A stretch of 64,000 nt of DNA from an uncultured Aquabacterium sp. (GCF_947366995.1 NZ_CANBCC010000001.1:146665-210664), one strand, 5' to 3'. Positions 36,198 through 45,326 are shown, numbered from the stretch's first letter. Numbers and translations: made by a program. The notes: generated by a model from the letters alone, not told the origin.

Positions 36198-36839
36198 TCA
36201 GCGGTCCGCTGTTCCGCCGTTGTGCTGATGGGGCGCCTGTCGGCGCAGTGCCTCGGGCAGCGTGCGCCGCAACTTGGCGGCCGCGAAGACCTCGCCTCCG
36301 TGGCGTCGGGCAAAGGCCTGCGCGTCAGAGCGGTTGCGGAACGGGGGCAGGTTGCCGGCCCGCATCGGCCCCAGTGCGTCCGAGCCGTGGACGAACCAGG
36401 CTGAATCAAGAGGCAGCCAGGTGCCAGAGCCGAAGTCCTGAACGTAGCTGGCGCGGACCTCGGTGTGTGTCCGGGCCCGAGTGTAGCGCCCCACGTTCTG
36501 CAGGTACAGCAGCAGGCTCACGGGCGAGTCGAAGAAGTAGGCTGCCCCGTCGTCGAAGATGAGCTGTGCGGCCCAGCGCGGCGTGCGCGCCGGAAACATG
36601 CCGCAGACCGGGCAGCGAGCGTCCAGTGGCACGGGCCTGGCGGCATGGCGGGGCAGGCCGGAGCGGGCGTCGTACGCGTGCGGCAGGATGCTGCGGCACA
36701 CGTCGGCTTCCGCTGGTGCTGGTGTGGGGGCAGTCGATGCCACCGCGGCGGACCGGACCGCACCGGAACTGGGCACGAGCAAGGCGACCGCCAACAGGGG
36801 GCCGCCTGCGAGCCACCACGCCGCGCGGAGGCGCATCAC
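36198..36839 (-). CDS. Second NosL-like copper protein
   Basis: 213 residues. N-terminal signal helix, then CRSILPHAYD and the metal motif DARCPVCGMFPARTP (CxxCGM), followed by the NosL-type core AAQLIFDDGAAYFFDSPVSL. It keeps the full CxxCGM that the neighbouring NosL lacks. The C-terminus is His-rich (RRQAPHQHNG). ATGA overlap with nosL. Probable periplasmic Cu(I) handling for NosZ; this is inferred from family and position. Confidence 0.78.
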   Translation of the reverse strand: MMRLRAAWWLAGGPLLAVALLVPSSGAVRSAAVASTAPTPAPAEADVCRSILPHAYDARSGLPRHAARPVPLDARCPVCGMFPARTPRWAAQLIFDDGAAYFFDSPVSLLLYLQNVGRYTRARTHTEVRASYVQDFGSGTWLPLDSAWFVHGSDALGPMRAGNLPPFRNRSDAQAFARRHGGEVFAAAKLRRTLPEALRRQAPHQHNGGTADR

Positions 36840-37351
36840 ATCCTGCCGTCGTGCTGGGCGCCGCCGCTCAGGTCGGCCATGTCCGGGGTGACTTCGGCAA
36901 ACTTCAGCACCCGTCCACCGAATTGTCCGGCGAAGGCCTGGGCGTCGGCTTCGCGGGTGAAGCTGGCCAGCGTGGGGCCCATGGAGCCATGGCGCTTGCT
37001 GCCTTGCACATAGAAGCCCTTGCGGGCGTCGAACCAGTGGCCGCGCGGCTGGTCCCAGTCGGCCTTGGCCATGTCCTGCACGTACACCGCCAGGATGGGA
37101 CGCGTCTGCTCGGGCTTGAGCAGCGCCGAGAACATCTCCACCGTGTCACAGAACCAGTGCGGCTGGGCGTCGCCCTGGTAATGGATCTGCGCCTTGGGGC
37201 CAGGGTAGTCGGCCAGCAGCATGCCGTCCAGGTCGCAGGTCGAGTCTGCTTCGATCTCGACGGCGGCGATGGTTTGATCAGGCTGGCGTTCGCAGGCGCT
37301 CAGCACCAGGGTGGCACCGGCCAGCAGCAGGAATTGTCGGCGGGGAATCAT
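36836..37351 (-). CDS. nosL: NosL copper chaperone lipoprotein
   Basis: 171 residues from the ATG at 37351, which overlaps the nosY stop (ATGA). Basic/hydrophobic lipoprotein signal with lipobox LSAC. Core STCDLDGMLLADYPGPKAQI matches NosL, which delivers Cu(I) for CuZ assembly; the metal motif is CxxDGM with one Cys. The Met of GM and further Met/His residues could complete the site. Confidence 0.88.
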   Translation of the reverse strand: MIPRRQFLLLAGATLVLSACERQPDQTIAAVEIEADSTCDLDGMLLADYPGPKAQIHYQGDAQPHWFCDTVEMFSALLKPEQTRPILAVYVQDMAKADWDQPRGHWFDARKGFYVQGSKRHGSMGPTLASFTREADAQAFAGQFGGRVLKFAEVTPDMADLSGGAQHDGRM

Positions 37352-38181
37352 GGTCGGAATCTCCAGGCAGCCAGACCCAGTGGCGCAGCAATCCAGGCCA
37401 GCATGGCGCCGCCCAGCAGCCAGGGATTGGCGAGGGCGGGTGGCACGATGCTGGTCAGTCCGTAGAGGGTGCGCATGTCGTCCAGCGAGAACACATTGAG
37501 GATGCGGAAGAGGTCGGCCGGGTTGCACAGCAGCAGCCATGGCAGGGACTCGCCACCCAGCCGGCCGGCGCTGGCCACCAGCACACCCAGGAGCAGCAGG
37601 TCGAACACCAGCACGAGCCCGAACCACAGCGTGATGGCCAGCCCGGAGGCCCGGGCGCGGTCGTGTGCCAGCACCGAGATCAGCACCGCCAGGCTGAGGA
37701 AGGTCAGGCCGAGCATCCAGGCGCTGGCCACGAAGCCGGCGTAGTGGTAAAGGCCGGCCAGCCCGAACTGGCGCCACAGCAGCCCGCCCACCAGCGTGAA
37801 GCCCGCCAGGGTCGACAGCGTGAGCGCCATCGCGAGGCCGAGGTATTTACCCAGCAGCAACTCCTGGCGCGTGATGGGCAACGACAGCAGCAGATCCAGT
37901 GAGCCGCGCTCGCGTTCGCCCACGATGGCATCGAAGCCCAGCAACAGCGCAATGAGCGGCACCAGGTAGATGACCAGGCTGACGAGGCTGGCAATGGTGA
38001 GCTCGATGGAGGTGGGGCCGACCTGGCCCTGCGCGGCAGCGCCGAAGTAGGTGATGAGCAGGGAGGCCACCGTGAAGACGAGGGCAACGACCATGACCCA
38101 ACGGTTGCGCAGGCGGTCGCTGAATTCCTTGCCGGCCAGCGCGCGGATCTGGCGCCATTCGAGAAGGCAGGCGGCACTCAT
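37348..38181 (-). CDS. nosY: NosY ABC transporter permease
   Basis: 277 residues with about six helices. Starts with an ABC2-type cytosolic segment (RQIRALAGKEFSDRLRNRWV) and contains FDAIVGERERGSLDLLLSLP, the coupling region of this family. Together with NosF and NosD it forms the complex needed for CuZ maturation. It overlaps nosF and nosL by 4 bases on each side. Confidence 0.92.
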   Translation of the reverse strand: MSAACLLEWRQIRALAGKEFSDRLRNRWVMVVALVFTVASLLITYFGAAAQGQVGPTSIELTIASLVSLVIYLVPLIALLLGFDAIVGERERGSLDLLLSLPITRQELLLGKYLGLAMALTLSTLAGFTLVGGLLWRQFGLAGLYHYAGFVASAWMLGLTFLSLAVLISVLAHDRARASGLAITLWFGLVLVFDLLLLGVLVASAGRLGGESLPWLLLCNPADLFRILNVFSLDDMRTLYGLTSIVPPALANPWLLGGAMLAWIAAPLGLAAWRFRP

Positions 38182-39104
38182 GCTGCACTCCGGAGACCGA
38201 AGAAGAGGTCTTCAAGCGAGGGTTCGTGGATCTGCACGTCTTCGACGCCCGTGCCGCTCGCCATGAGCACCTGCAGCACGGGTAGTTTCAGTGCGCGGGC
38301 GCAGGTGACCTTGAAGCCGTCGGCATGCGGTGCGACGTCTGTAGGCCGCAGTGCGGCGAGCCGCGCCATCAGCGCGGAGGCTGCGCCCGGTGCAGCGCGC
38401 ACGGCCATCGTCAGCGGCAGGCTGCTCTGATCCCGCAGGGCGGCCACGCTGCCGCAGGCCATCACACGGCCGCTCGCCATGATGGCGAGCCGGTCCACAC
38501 GGGCCTCCAGTTCGGCCAGGACGTGCGAGGTGATCACCATGGTGACGCCGCGCGCGCGCAGCACGTCGAGTTGCGCATAGAAATCGCGGGTGGCGGCTGG
38601 ATCCAGCCCCGTCGTGGGCTCGTCGAGAAACAGCAGGTGGGGCTCGCCGAGCAATGCCTGGGCAAAGCCGAGGCGCTGGCGCATGCCTTTGGAGTAACCG
38701 CGCACCGGCCTCATGGCGGCATCCTGCAGGCCCACCTGTTCGAGCAGAGGCAGGCACGAGGTCAACGGTGCGCCCTTGAGCCGCGCGAAGAAGTGCAGGG
38801 TCTCCAACCCGTTGAGGTTGTCATAGAGCACGAGGTTCTCGGGCAGGTAGCCGATGCGGCGGCGGGCCTGGCGGAATGAGGATCCATGCACCGGGCTGCC
38901 CGCCACGCGCAACTCGCCGGAGGTGGGCGCGATGAGGCCGAGCATCATCTTGAACAGCGTGCTTTTGCCTGCGCCGTTGTGCCCGATGAGGCCGAAGAGT
39001 TCGCCGCGTCGCACATCGAGGTCGACGCCGTCAACGGCATGGACTGCGCCATAGTGCTTTCGCACCCGCCGCAGGGTGATGGGGTCAGGGTCGGGAGGGG
39101 TCAA
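38178..39104 (-). CDS. nosF: NosF ABC transporter ATPase
   Basis: 308 residues. Walker A GHNGAGKSTLFKMML, signature GYSKGMRQRLGFAQAL, Walker B LLFLDEPTTGLDP, H-loop ITSHVL. The apparent start is TTG at 39104, which overlaps nosD by 20 bases; no ATG gives a complete N-terminus. Supplies ATP hydrolysis for the NosDFY copper-site assembly complex. Confidence 0.92.
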   Translation of the reverse strand: MTPPDPDPITLRRVRKHYGAVHAVDGVDLDVRRGELFGLIGHNGAGKSTLFKMMLGLIAPTSGELRVAGSPVHGSSFRQARRRIGYLPENLVLYDNLNGLETLHFFARLKGAPLTSCLPLLEQVGLQDAAMRPVRGYSKGMRQRLGFAQALLGEPHLLFLDEPTTGLDPAATRDFYAQLDVLRARGVTMVITSHVLAELEARVDRLAIMASGRVMACGSVAALRDQSSLPLTMAVRAAPGAASALMARLAALRPTDVAPHADGFKVTCARALKLPVLQVLMASGTGVEDVQIHEPSLEDLFFGLRSAA

Positions 39105-40374
39105 GCCAATGGCTCCATTCGGTCTGGTGAGGGCGCAGGCGAGGGCTGGGGTCGACCACGCTGGGCGCGCGCAGGACAGGGAACTGCTGGCTCAGCAGGC
39201 GCAAGGCCTGCACGGCCGGGCTGCCGAGCAAGAGCTTCATCGTGGGGTAACGCCATTGCAGGCGATCGACCAAGTCATTGGCTTCGTAGGGCACGTCGCC
39301 CAGGCCGTTGCCATCGCGGTCCCAGCCGAGGTAGTTGCTCCAGTGGTTGCCCAGCTCACCAGGCTGTCCCACGGCGGGGCCCCATCGCTCATCGCGTGAG
39401 CCGAGGTAGCGCACCTGCTCGCCATTGGCGATGAAGTCGTTGCCCTGCACCACGTTGCGCGTCGAGCCCGCGGCCAGGTGCACGCCCGTTCGGTTGCCGA
39501 TGACGAGGTTGCCGCGCAGCGTCGCGTACTCGACGTCGTAGATGAAGAGGCCGCGCTCGTTGTCGGCCACCACGTTGCCTTCGATCACCGAATCCTGCAG
39601 CGTGCGCAGCATGATGCCGTGGTCGGCGTTGGCCCAGGTGCGGTTGTTGCGCACCACCTGATCGCGGACCTCCATCAAGGCGAGGCCGCCGCGGTTGCGG
39701 TAGCTGTCATTGCCCTCCCAGAGGTTGTGGTACGAGTTCATGTAGTGGCTGCCGTAGCGGCTGTGATGCAGCTTGTTGCCCTTGAACTCGGCGCGATGCG
39801 ACACATCGATGTACAGCGCATCGCGCACGAAGCTGATCTGGTTGTTCAGGATGCGGGCGCCCGTGGTGTTGTAGAGCTGGATGCCGTTGCCCCGTTGCGC
39901 GGAGTTCAACTCGCGCAGGCCGGTGATGACGTTGCCTTCAATGCGCACGTCGTTCGCCTTCTCGATCCACAGGCCGAAGAGGTTGTAAGTCAGATCGCAC
40001 CCGCGCACCACGGCGCGGTGAGCGCCGGGCTGCAGGTAGATGCCCGCGTGCTGGTGCTTCAGGCTGTGGCCGGAGTCGCGCACGATCAGGCCTTCGATGA
40101 CGACATCGGGGGCCGTGACGCGGATGGTGTCGGCCTCGAATCTCCCGCTCAGCGTGGGTCGTTGCCGGCCTCGCAGGGTCAGGGGGCGGTCCACGCGAAG
40201 CGGCCCGCTGTAGTGTCCTTTTTCGATCTCCAGCACGTCACCGGGGCGCGCGCGGTCGATGGCAGCCTGGATCGATTCGCCAGCGTGGACGCGGACGGTG
40301 GCGGCGTGAGCGGCCATGGCGCCGAGCAACAGCAATCCGGTCAGCACGAAGTTCTGAGCGTGGCGATGCAGCAC
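39085..40374 (-). CDS. nosD: NosD periplasmic beta-helix maturation protein
   Basis: 429 residues with GTG start 4 bases after the nosR stop. Signal peptide to about residue 24 (AAHA), then the right-handed parallel beta-helix of NosD/CASH repeats (HAGIYLQPGAHRAVVRGCDL, NVVQGNDFIANGEQVRYLGS). Known to act with NosFY in making CuZ of NosZ. Confidence 0.94.
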   Translation of the reverse strand: MLHRHAQNFVLTGLLLLGAMAAHAATVRVHAGESIQAAIDRARPGDVLEIEKGHYSGPLRVDRPLTLRGRQRPTLSGRFEADTIRVTAPDVVIEGLIVRDSGHSLKHQHAGIYLQPGAHRAVVRGCDLTYNLFGLWIEKANDVRIEGNVITGLRELNSAQRGNGIQLYNTTGARILNNQISFVRDALYIDVSHRAEFKGNKLHHSRYGSHYMNSYHNLWEGNDSYRNRGGLALMEVRDQVVRNNRTWANADHGIMLRTLQDSVIEGNVVADNERGLFIYDVEYATLRGNLVIGNRTGVHLAAGSTRNVVQGNDFIANGEQVRYLGSRDERWGPAVGQPGELGNHWSNYLGWDRDGNGLGDVPYEANDLVDRLQWRYPTMKLLLGSPAVQALRLLSQQFPVLRAPSVVDPSPRLRPHQTEWSHWLDPSRP

Positions 40375-40378
40375 GGTC

Positions 40379-43012
40379 TTACCCCAGCCAGCCCATCGCC
40401 TTGAGGACTAGGAACAGCGTGGCCCCGACCAGCAGGTTCTTGAAGCCGACGTAGCTCAGCATGTCCATCCAGGAGGCATGGCGGTAGTTCGCCCGCCACC
40501 ACGGGCCATCCTTGACGTAGCGGCGTCCACCCATGCGGATCAGCACCTCATACACGCTCCAGCCGAACCACCAGCCGATCAGGGCGCCTGACGACAGCCG
40601 CCCCGTGGCAGCCAGCAACCACGCCACGCTGGCCGCGATGGCCAGCGACAGCCCCGCGATCTGCAGTGCGCGGTGATGACGCCAGCCATCCCGGCTCCAG
40701 GGCCACAGGTGATCTCGCACCTCCGCCATGGCCCAGCGCAGGCCCCGTGTGCCGGTCGCATACGGCGGCGTCACCGCGTCCGTCGGCCAGCGCGGATCCG
40801 GCCCCTGGGCCACCTTGTCGCTCATGCGCACCGGCTCGGCCGCAATCGGGATGTAGTAGCCGTTTTCGCCAATCGGGGTGATCAGCAGGCCATCGCGTTC
40901 ACGGCGCTTGCGCTCCTTCGACAGCGGCGGGCAGCCGTGCTGGTCGGTGTAGAGCACCATGCAATCCAGGCAATGCAGGCATTCGCGATGGTCGATGCGG
41001 CCCTTTTCATCGATCGCCAGCGAGCCGCATCCCACCGCACACGCCTTGCAGCTGTTGCAGTCCTGTTTGCGGCGCAGGCCGAACCAGCGGAAGGTGCTGG
41101 GCATGGCCAACGCCGCGCCCAGGGGACAGATGTACTTGCAATAGGGCCGTTCGATGAACAGCGACACACCCAGCAGCACGCACACGAACAAGCCATAAGG
41201 CCAGGCACGGTTGTGGATGCCGACCAGGAAGGTGGTCTTGAAAGGCTCCACCTCGGCCAGCATCTCGGCCAGGCCCATGGAGAACATGGACACCGTGAGC
41301 AAGCCGAAGAAGATCGCGTACTTGAGCCACTTGAGCCGATCGTGCACAGGGCGGGGCAAGTGCCGTTGCCAGCGCTTGAGGCCCACCTTGCCGCCGATCT
41401 TGTAGAGCGCCTCCGACAGCGAGCCGAAGGGGCACATCCAGCCACAGAACAGCCCGCGCCCGAACAGGAACACGGTCAGGATGATGAAAATCCAGAACAC
41501 AAAGATGAACGGGTCCGACAGGAACAGGGACCACGTCCACTGGAACAGCACCGAGTGGAACCAGGTCAGAACCTGCGTGATGCTGGGCTGCGCCATGACG
41601 CCAAAGCCCACGAACACGATGCTCAGCACCCAGGCGCTGTACTTGAATGCGTTGACGGGCCACTTGTTCTTGTGGGTGGACAGGCGCGTGAGCCGCTCGC
41701 GCATCGCGTACACGATGGTGACCGCCACCAGCAACGCCACGAACAGGCCGATCGACACGGCCCGGGTGCGCCACACGCGCTGCCACGGTGCCTCGTCTTC
41801 CGTCACTTCGGGGCGGCCGCCTTCCAGCATCTCGGCTGGCATCCAATAGCGGGCATCGAAGCTGGCGAAGCTGCGTGTGCCGGTGGCGCGGTCCACGCGG
41901 TTGCCCATGAAGCTCAGCTTCCAGGGGTAGGCCGCCGAGAAGCCCTTGGCCCGAACGATGAAGATGGCCGATTCGTTGTAGCTGGGGGCGCCTTGCGCGC
42001 TCAGCCCATACAGATTGAGGTAGTCCAGATCACGGAAGGTGTAAGCGTCGTGCCCCTGCTTGATCTGGATACGGTCATAGATACCGCCGCGCACGAAGCC
42101 CGATCCCTTGAAGGATTCTTCGCCCGCCGTGCGAATGACGAAGAAGGCATGTTCCCCTTCCTTCAGTTGCCCGCGCAGGCTGGCCCAGCCGTCCTGGCCC
42201 AGCAGGCTCGTGCCCAGATCGGGCTGGTTCAGGTCGCCAAACCACAGCTCGATGAAGGGCTCGTTGCCCCGCGCCAGGCCCACCTGCTCGGGCTTGACCA
42301 GCAGGCGCTGCACGGCCCCCATCTTGACCAACTCGGGCCAGGACCAGCGCTGGCCCGTGGTGTTAAAGCGCGCAGCCGGTCGCACATCCGGTGCCAGGAT
42401 GCCGACCTGCCGTGCGACCGCTGCGCCGGACAGGCGCATCACCTGGTTCTGGGCGATGACGGTGACGGTGGCTCCCGAGATCGCGTCGACGCCCAGCACG
42501 CCTTCATCAGGCCGCGAAGGGCCGACTTCGATCTTGTCCTTGACAGACTTGCCAAGGTACTGGTTGTTGAACTTGATCAGCGCCGATTCCGGGATGCCCA
42601 GCAGCAGGATGGGTTCGGAGTGCTTGAGCACCTTCACGCCCACATACCGGCCCAGGGTGTCCATGCCGATCAGCGTGACCACGGGCTTGCCCGAGTAGGC
42701 CGGAGTGTCCGTGATGTCAGTGGAGAGCATCACGTAACCCAGCACTTGCTTCTTGCCGGCCACGGCGTCGCCATAGGCCTGCACGTAGGGCGGTTGCCCC
42801 ATGCGCTCGGAAAAGCCCTTCGCGCGGGGGAACACCTCATGGCATGGCACGTGCGCGCACAGGTCGCGCACGGTGCCCAGATCGTCCGGCAGGGCTGCCT
42901 CATAAGCACCCGTTGCAGCCTGCGCAACGGACACCAGGGACAGAAGGGCCAGTGCAGCCAATGCGCGCTGCACCAGGCGAGCCCAGCAGGAACGAACTGT
43001 GTGAAACATCAT
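40379..43012 (-). CDS. nosR: NosR membrane FMN/iron-sulfur regulator-reductase
   Basis: 877 residues. Signal peptide, periplasmic FMN-binding domain with covalent-flavin motif DAISGATVTVI, several membrane helices, two CxxxCP motifs (CGWMCPFG, CKYICPLG) and two 4Fe-4S clusters (CNSCKACAVGC, CLHCLDC). Passes electrons to NosZ and is needed for nos expression. About 120 residues after the ferredoxin part contain two to three more predicted helices, longer than the ~720-residue Pseudomonas protein. It overlaps nosZ by 4 bases. Confidence 0.95.
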   Translation of the reverse strand: MMFHTVRSCWARLVQRALAALALLSLVSVAQAATGAYEAALPDDLGTVRDLCAHVPCHEVFPRAKGFSERMGQPPYVQAYGDAVAGKKQVLGYVMLSTDITDTPAYSGKPVVTLIGMDTLGRYVGVKVLKHSEPILLLGIPESALIKFNNQYLGKSVKDKIEVGPSRPDEGVLGVDAISGATVTVIAQNQVMRLSGAAVARQVGILAPDVRPAARFNTTGQRWSWPELVKMGAVQRLLVKPEQVGLARGNEPFIELWFGDLNQPDLGTSLLGQDGWASLRGQLKEGEHAFFVIRTAGEESFKGSGFVRGGIYDRIQIKQGHDAYTFRDLDYLNLYGLSAQGAPSYNESAIFIVRAKGFSAAYPWKLSFMGNRVDRATGTRSFASFDARYWMPAEMLEGGRPEVTEDEAPWQRVWRTRAVSIGLFVALLVAVTIVYAMRERLTRLSTHKNKWPVNAFKYSAWVLSIVFVGFGVMAQPSITQVLTWFHSVLFQWTWSLFLSDPFIFVFWIFIILTVFLFGRGLFCGWMCPFGSLSEALYKIGGKVGLKRWQRHLPRPVHDRLKWLKYAIFFGLLTVSMFSMGLAEMLAEVEPFKTTFLVGIHNRAWPYGLFVCVLLGVSLFIERPYCKYICPLGAALAMPSTFRWFGLRRKQDCNSCKACAVGCGSLAIDEKGRIDHRECLHCLDCMVLYTDQHGCPPLSKERKRRERDGLLITPIGENGYYIPIAAEPVRMSDKVAQGPDPRWPTDAVTPPYATGTRGLRWAMAEVRDHLWPWSRDGWRHHRALQIAGLSLAIAASVAWLLAATGRLSSGALIGWWFGWSVYEVLIRMGGRRYVKDGPWWRANYRHASWMDMLSYVGFKNLLVGATLFLVLKAMGWLG

Positions 43013-44943
43013 GCCTCGACGATCATGCGCGTGCGCATTTCAAGGTGCAGGGCATGGCAGAAGTGCGTGCAGTAGCACCAGAACACGCCAGGCTTGTCTG
43101 CAATGAACGTGACGGAGGCCGTCTCCTGCGGGTTCACGATGAAGTTCACGTTGTACTTCGGGATCGCGAAACCGTGGGTCAGGTCTTCGACCTTGTCCAG
43201 GTTGGTCAGGATCAGCGTGACCTCGTCGCCCTTCTTGAGCTTGAACTCGCGCAGACTGAAGGCGGGAGCCTGCGATGTCAGCTTGACCGTGACCTTCTTG
43301 CCCTGACGGAACACGCCCGATTCCTTCGGATCGCGGATCGCCAGCGGGAAGTCGTCATGCGAGTAGATCTGCTTGGGCTTGACGATGTCGCGTTTGAAGA
43401 TGATGAAGTCGTGCGGCTCGCCGCGCACCGGGTGGTCGGCCATCAACTTCATCTTGTCGCCCGAGATGTCGATCATCTGCTCGTTCTCGGGGTGCAGCGG
43501 GCCCACGGGAAGGAAGCGGTCCTTCGAGAACTTGCAACCCACCGCGAGGTACTTGCCGTCGGCGGCCTTGGTTTCCGAGTGGCTGGCGTTCAAGTGGCCC
43601 GGCTGGTATTGCACATCCAGGCGGTCGACCACGTACTTGGCGCTCTTGTCGCCGGCGTGGAACTTGATGGCCGCGTCCACGTTCCACTTCACCACCTGGC
43701 TGTCCAGGAAGAGCGTGGTGTAGGCATTGCCACGGCCGTCGAACGCCGTGTGCAGAGGGCCCAGGCCCAGCTCGACCTCGGCCACGATGGCCTTGTCGAC
43801 ATCGGGCAGCTTGCCCTCGAAGTAGTCCAGCACCTTGCTCAGTTCGATCACGGTACCGGTGGGCGAGAGCTTGCCAGCACAGATGAAGTACTTGCCATCG
43901 GGGCTGGCGTTCACGCCGTGCGGGTTCTTGGGCACGGACACGTAAGCGGTCAGCGCGGTCTTGGGATCCTTGTTGGCCTCGCGCGTGCCGTCCACCACGG
44001 GCACCTTGGAGTCGCCGATGGTCTTGAACTTGCCGGCCTTGATGGCGGCTTCGATGCGGCCCACGTTGAAGAACAGGCAGGCATCGCGTTCGGCCGACAT
44101 CATGTCTTCATAGTGCGCACCCATCTCGACGTTGTACTGGTTGGTGGCCGCGAGCTTGCCGTCGTACGAGGTGGCCACCAGGTCGCAGTTGCCGTCGATC
44201 AGCACCTGCCAGCGCACTTCCATGGTCTCCGCGTCCACGCACGTGAACATCGAGCGGTACTTGCTGTCGTCGTCGGTGCCGACGTTGTTGGGCAGTGGGA
44301 TGGCGAACTCGCCACCGCAGAACACGCGCGTGGTGTAGTTGATCTTCGGGTCGATCGGGTCGGCCTTGTCCGGGAAGATGCCGTGGAAGCCCTGCACATT
44401 GGGCAGTTCGGTGATCTTGTCGCAGACGAAGTAATCCAGGCGGATGCGGGCGATGCGCGAGTTGATCTTGTCGTTCACCCAGGCATAGCGGCCGTCGTAG
44501 TTGCCGTCCTTGTACGACGCGTGCGTGTGGTGGGTGTCGGCCACCGTGTAGCGCAAGGAGCCATCGGGCTTGGTGCCCATGATCTTCTTGGACTCGTTGG
44601 TGATCCCCCAGCCCACGAGCGCATCGGGGTTGAACACGGGGATGCGCAGAATTTCGCGGCCGGACGGCAGGCCCAGCACGCGCATGTCGCCGGTGTGGCC
44701 ACCGCTCCACAAGCCGTAGTAGGTGTCGAGTTCACCGGGCTTCAGGTGCACGCCGGCTTCGGCTGCGTTGCCCGCAGGGCCGGACCCGGCAGCCGATGCG
44801 GCCGGGGCTGCGCCCACGCCCTTGTCCGTGCAGGCCACGGCGCCCAGGGCAAGCCCCGAGAGTGCGGCGCGGCTCATGAACTGTCGGCGTCCCTGACCGA
44901 TGGTCTCGGGGTTCTGCGGCTTCTTGATCTCTTGGTCTTTCAT
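43009..44943 (-). CDS. nosZ: Nitrous-oxide reductase NosZ (clade I, Tat-exported)
   Basis: 644 residues. Reduces N2O to N2 in the periplasm. Twin-arginine signal GRRQFMSRAALSGLALGAVA, CuZ histidines in DTHHTH and HLNASHSET, Asp/His regions of the propeller, and C-terminal CuA domain with CTHFCHALHLEM (ligand Cys, Cys, His, Met). The ATG at 44943 gives the full Tat signal; the open frame upstream belongs to other sequence. Tat signal and DTHHTH-S-YDGRY context place it in clade I. It precedes nosR here, an unusual order. Confidence 0.97.
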   Translation of the reverse strand: MKDQEIKKPQNPETIGQGRRQFMSRAALSGLALGAVACTDKGVGAAPAASAAGSGPAGNAAEAGVHLKPGELDTYYGLWSGGHTGDMRVLGLPSGREILRIPVFNPDALVGWGITNESKKIMGTKPDGSLRYTVADTHHTHASYKDGNYDGRYAWVNDKINSRIARIRLDYFVCDKITELPNVQGFHGIFPDKADPIDPKINYTTRVFCGGEFAIPLPNNVGTDDDSKYRSMFTCVDAETMEVRWQVLIDGNCDLVATSYDGKLAATNQYNVEMGAHYEDMMSAERDACLFFNVGRIEAAIKAGKFKTIGDSKVPVVDGTREANKDPKTALTAYVSVPKNPHGVNASPDGKYFICAGKLSPTGTVIELSKVLDYFEGKLPDVDKAIVAEVELGLGPLHTAFDGRGNAYTTLFLDSQVVKWNVDAAIKFHAGDKSAKYVVDRLDVQYQPGHLNASHSETKAADGKYLAVGCKFSKDRFLPVGPLHPENEQMIDISGDKMKLMADHPVRGEPHDFIIFKRDIVKPKQIYSHDDFPLAIRDPKESGVFRQGKKVTVKLTSQAPAFSLREFKLKKGDEVTLILTNLDKVEDLTHGFAIPKYNVNFIVNPQETASVTFIADKPGVFWCYCTHFCHALHLEMRTRMIVEA

Positions 44944-44969
44944 GATGACAACCTTTTGTTGGGCTTGAC

Positions 44970-45326
44970 TCAGGCGGCAGGAGGACCTCGTGCCGGTGGT
45001 GGCACAAGGCGTTGGTGAAAAGCGGGAGAAGGAGGCAGCGCATCCGCGACCGACGTGGTGCGCACAAGCGTGGGTCGCAACGTGGAAAAGGGGGGTAGAG
45101 AGGCGTCCGACGGCATGCACTGGCCGCATTGGCCATGCTGGTGCGCAGTGCCACCCGGGGCGTCCTGATCGGTCTTGACCACGCTGACGATCGCCCCACC
45201 ACCGCGGCAGATGGTGTCGAGCGTGAGCGGCCTGAACAAGGGGGCTGCCATGCTGTGCCCCCATGCCATCAGCACGACCACCACGACCCAGGTGGGCAGG
45301 CGACGTACGAGGCGAAGGATCGACAT
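44970..45326 (-). CDS. DUF2946-type small Cys/His periplasmic protein, first gene of the nos operon
   Basis: 118 residues from ATG 45326 (a TTG at 45401 extends the frame but would overlap the FNR-like box). A signal helix (LPTWVVVVVLMAWGHSMAAP), then LTLDTICRGGG, HQHGQCGQCM and the C-terminal ARGPPAA that is typical of DUF2946 proteins. The Cys/His pattern suggests copper binding. Its stop is 26 bases before nosZ on the same strand. No dedicated Shine-Dalgarno is visible. Function is not established. Confidence 0.72.
   Translation of the reverse strand: MSILRLVRRLPTWVVVVVLMAWGHSMAAPLFRPLTLDTICRGGGAIVSVVKTDQDAPGGTAHQHGQCGQCMPSDASLPPFSTLRPTLVRTTSVADALPPSPAFHQRLVPPPARGPPAA

Noticed and set aside
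40673..45018. Long plus-strand frames (800 and 724 codons) over nosR and nosZ
   Set aside because: They are exact antisense shadows of clearly recognisable NosR and NosZ and resemble no protein family.
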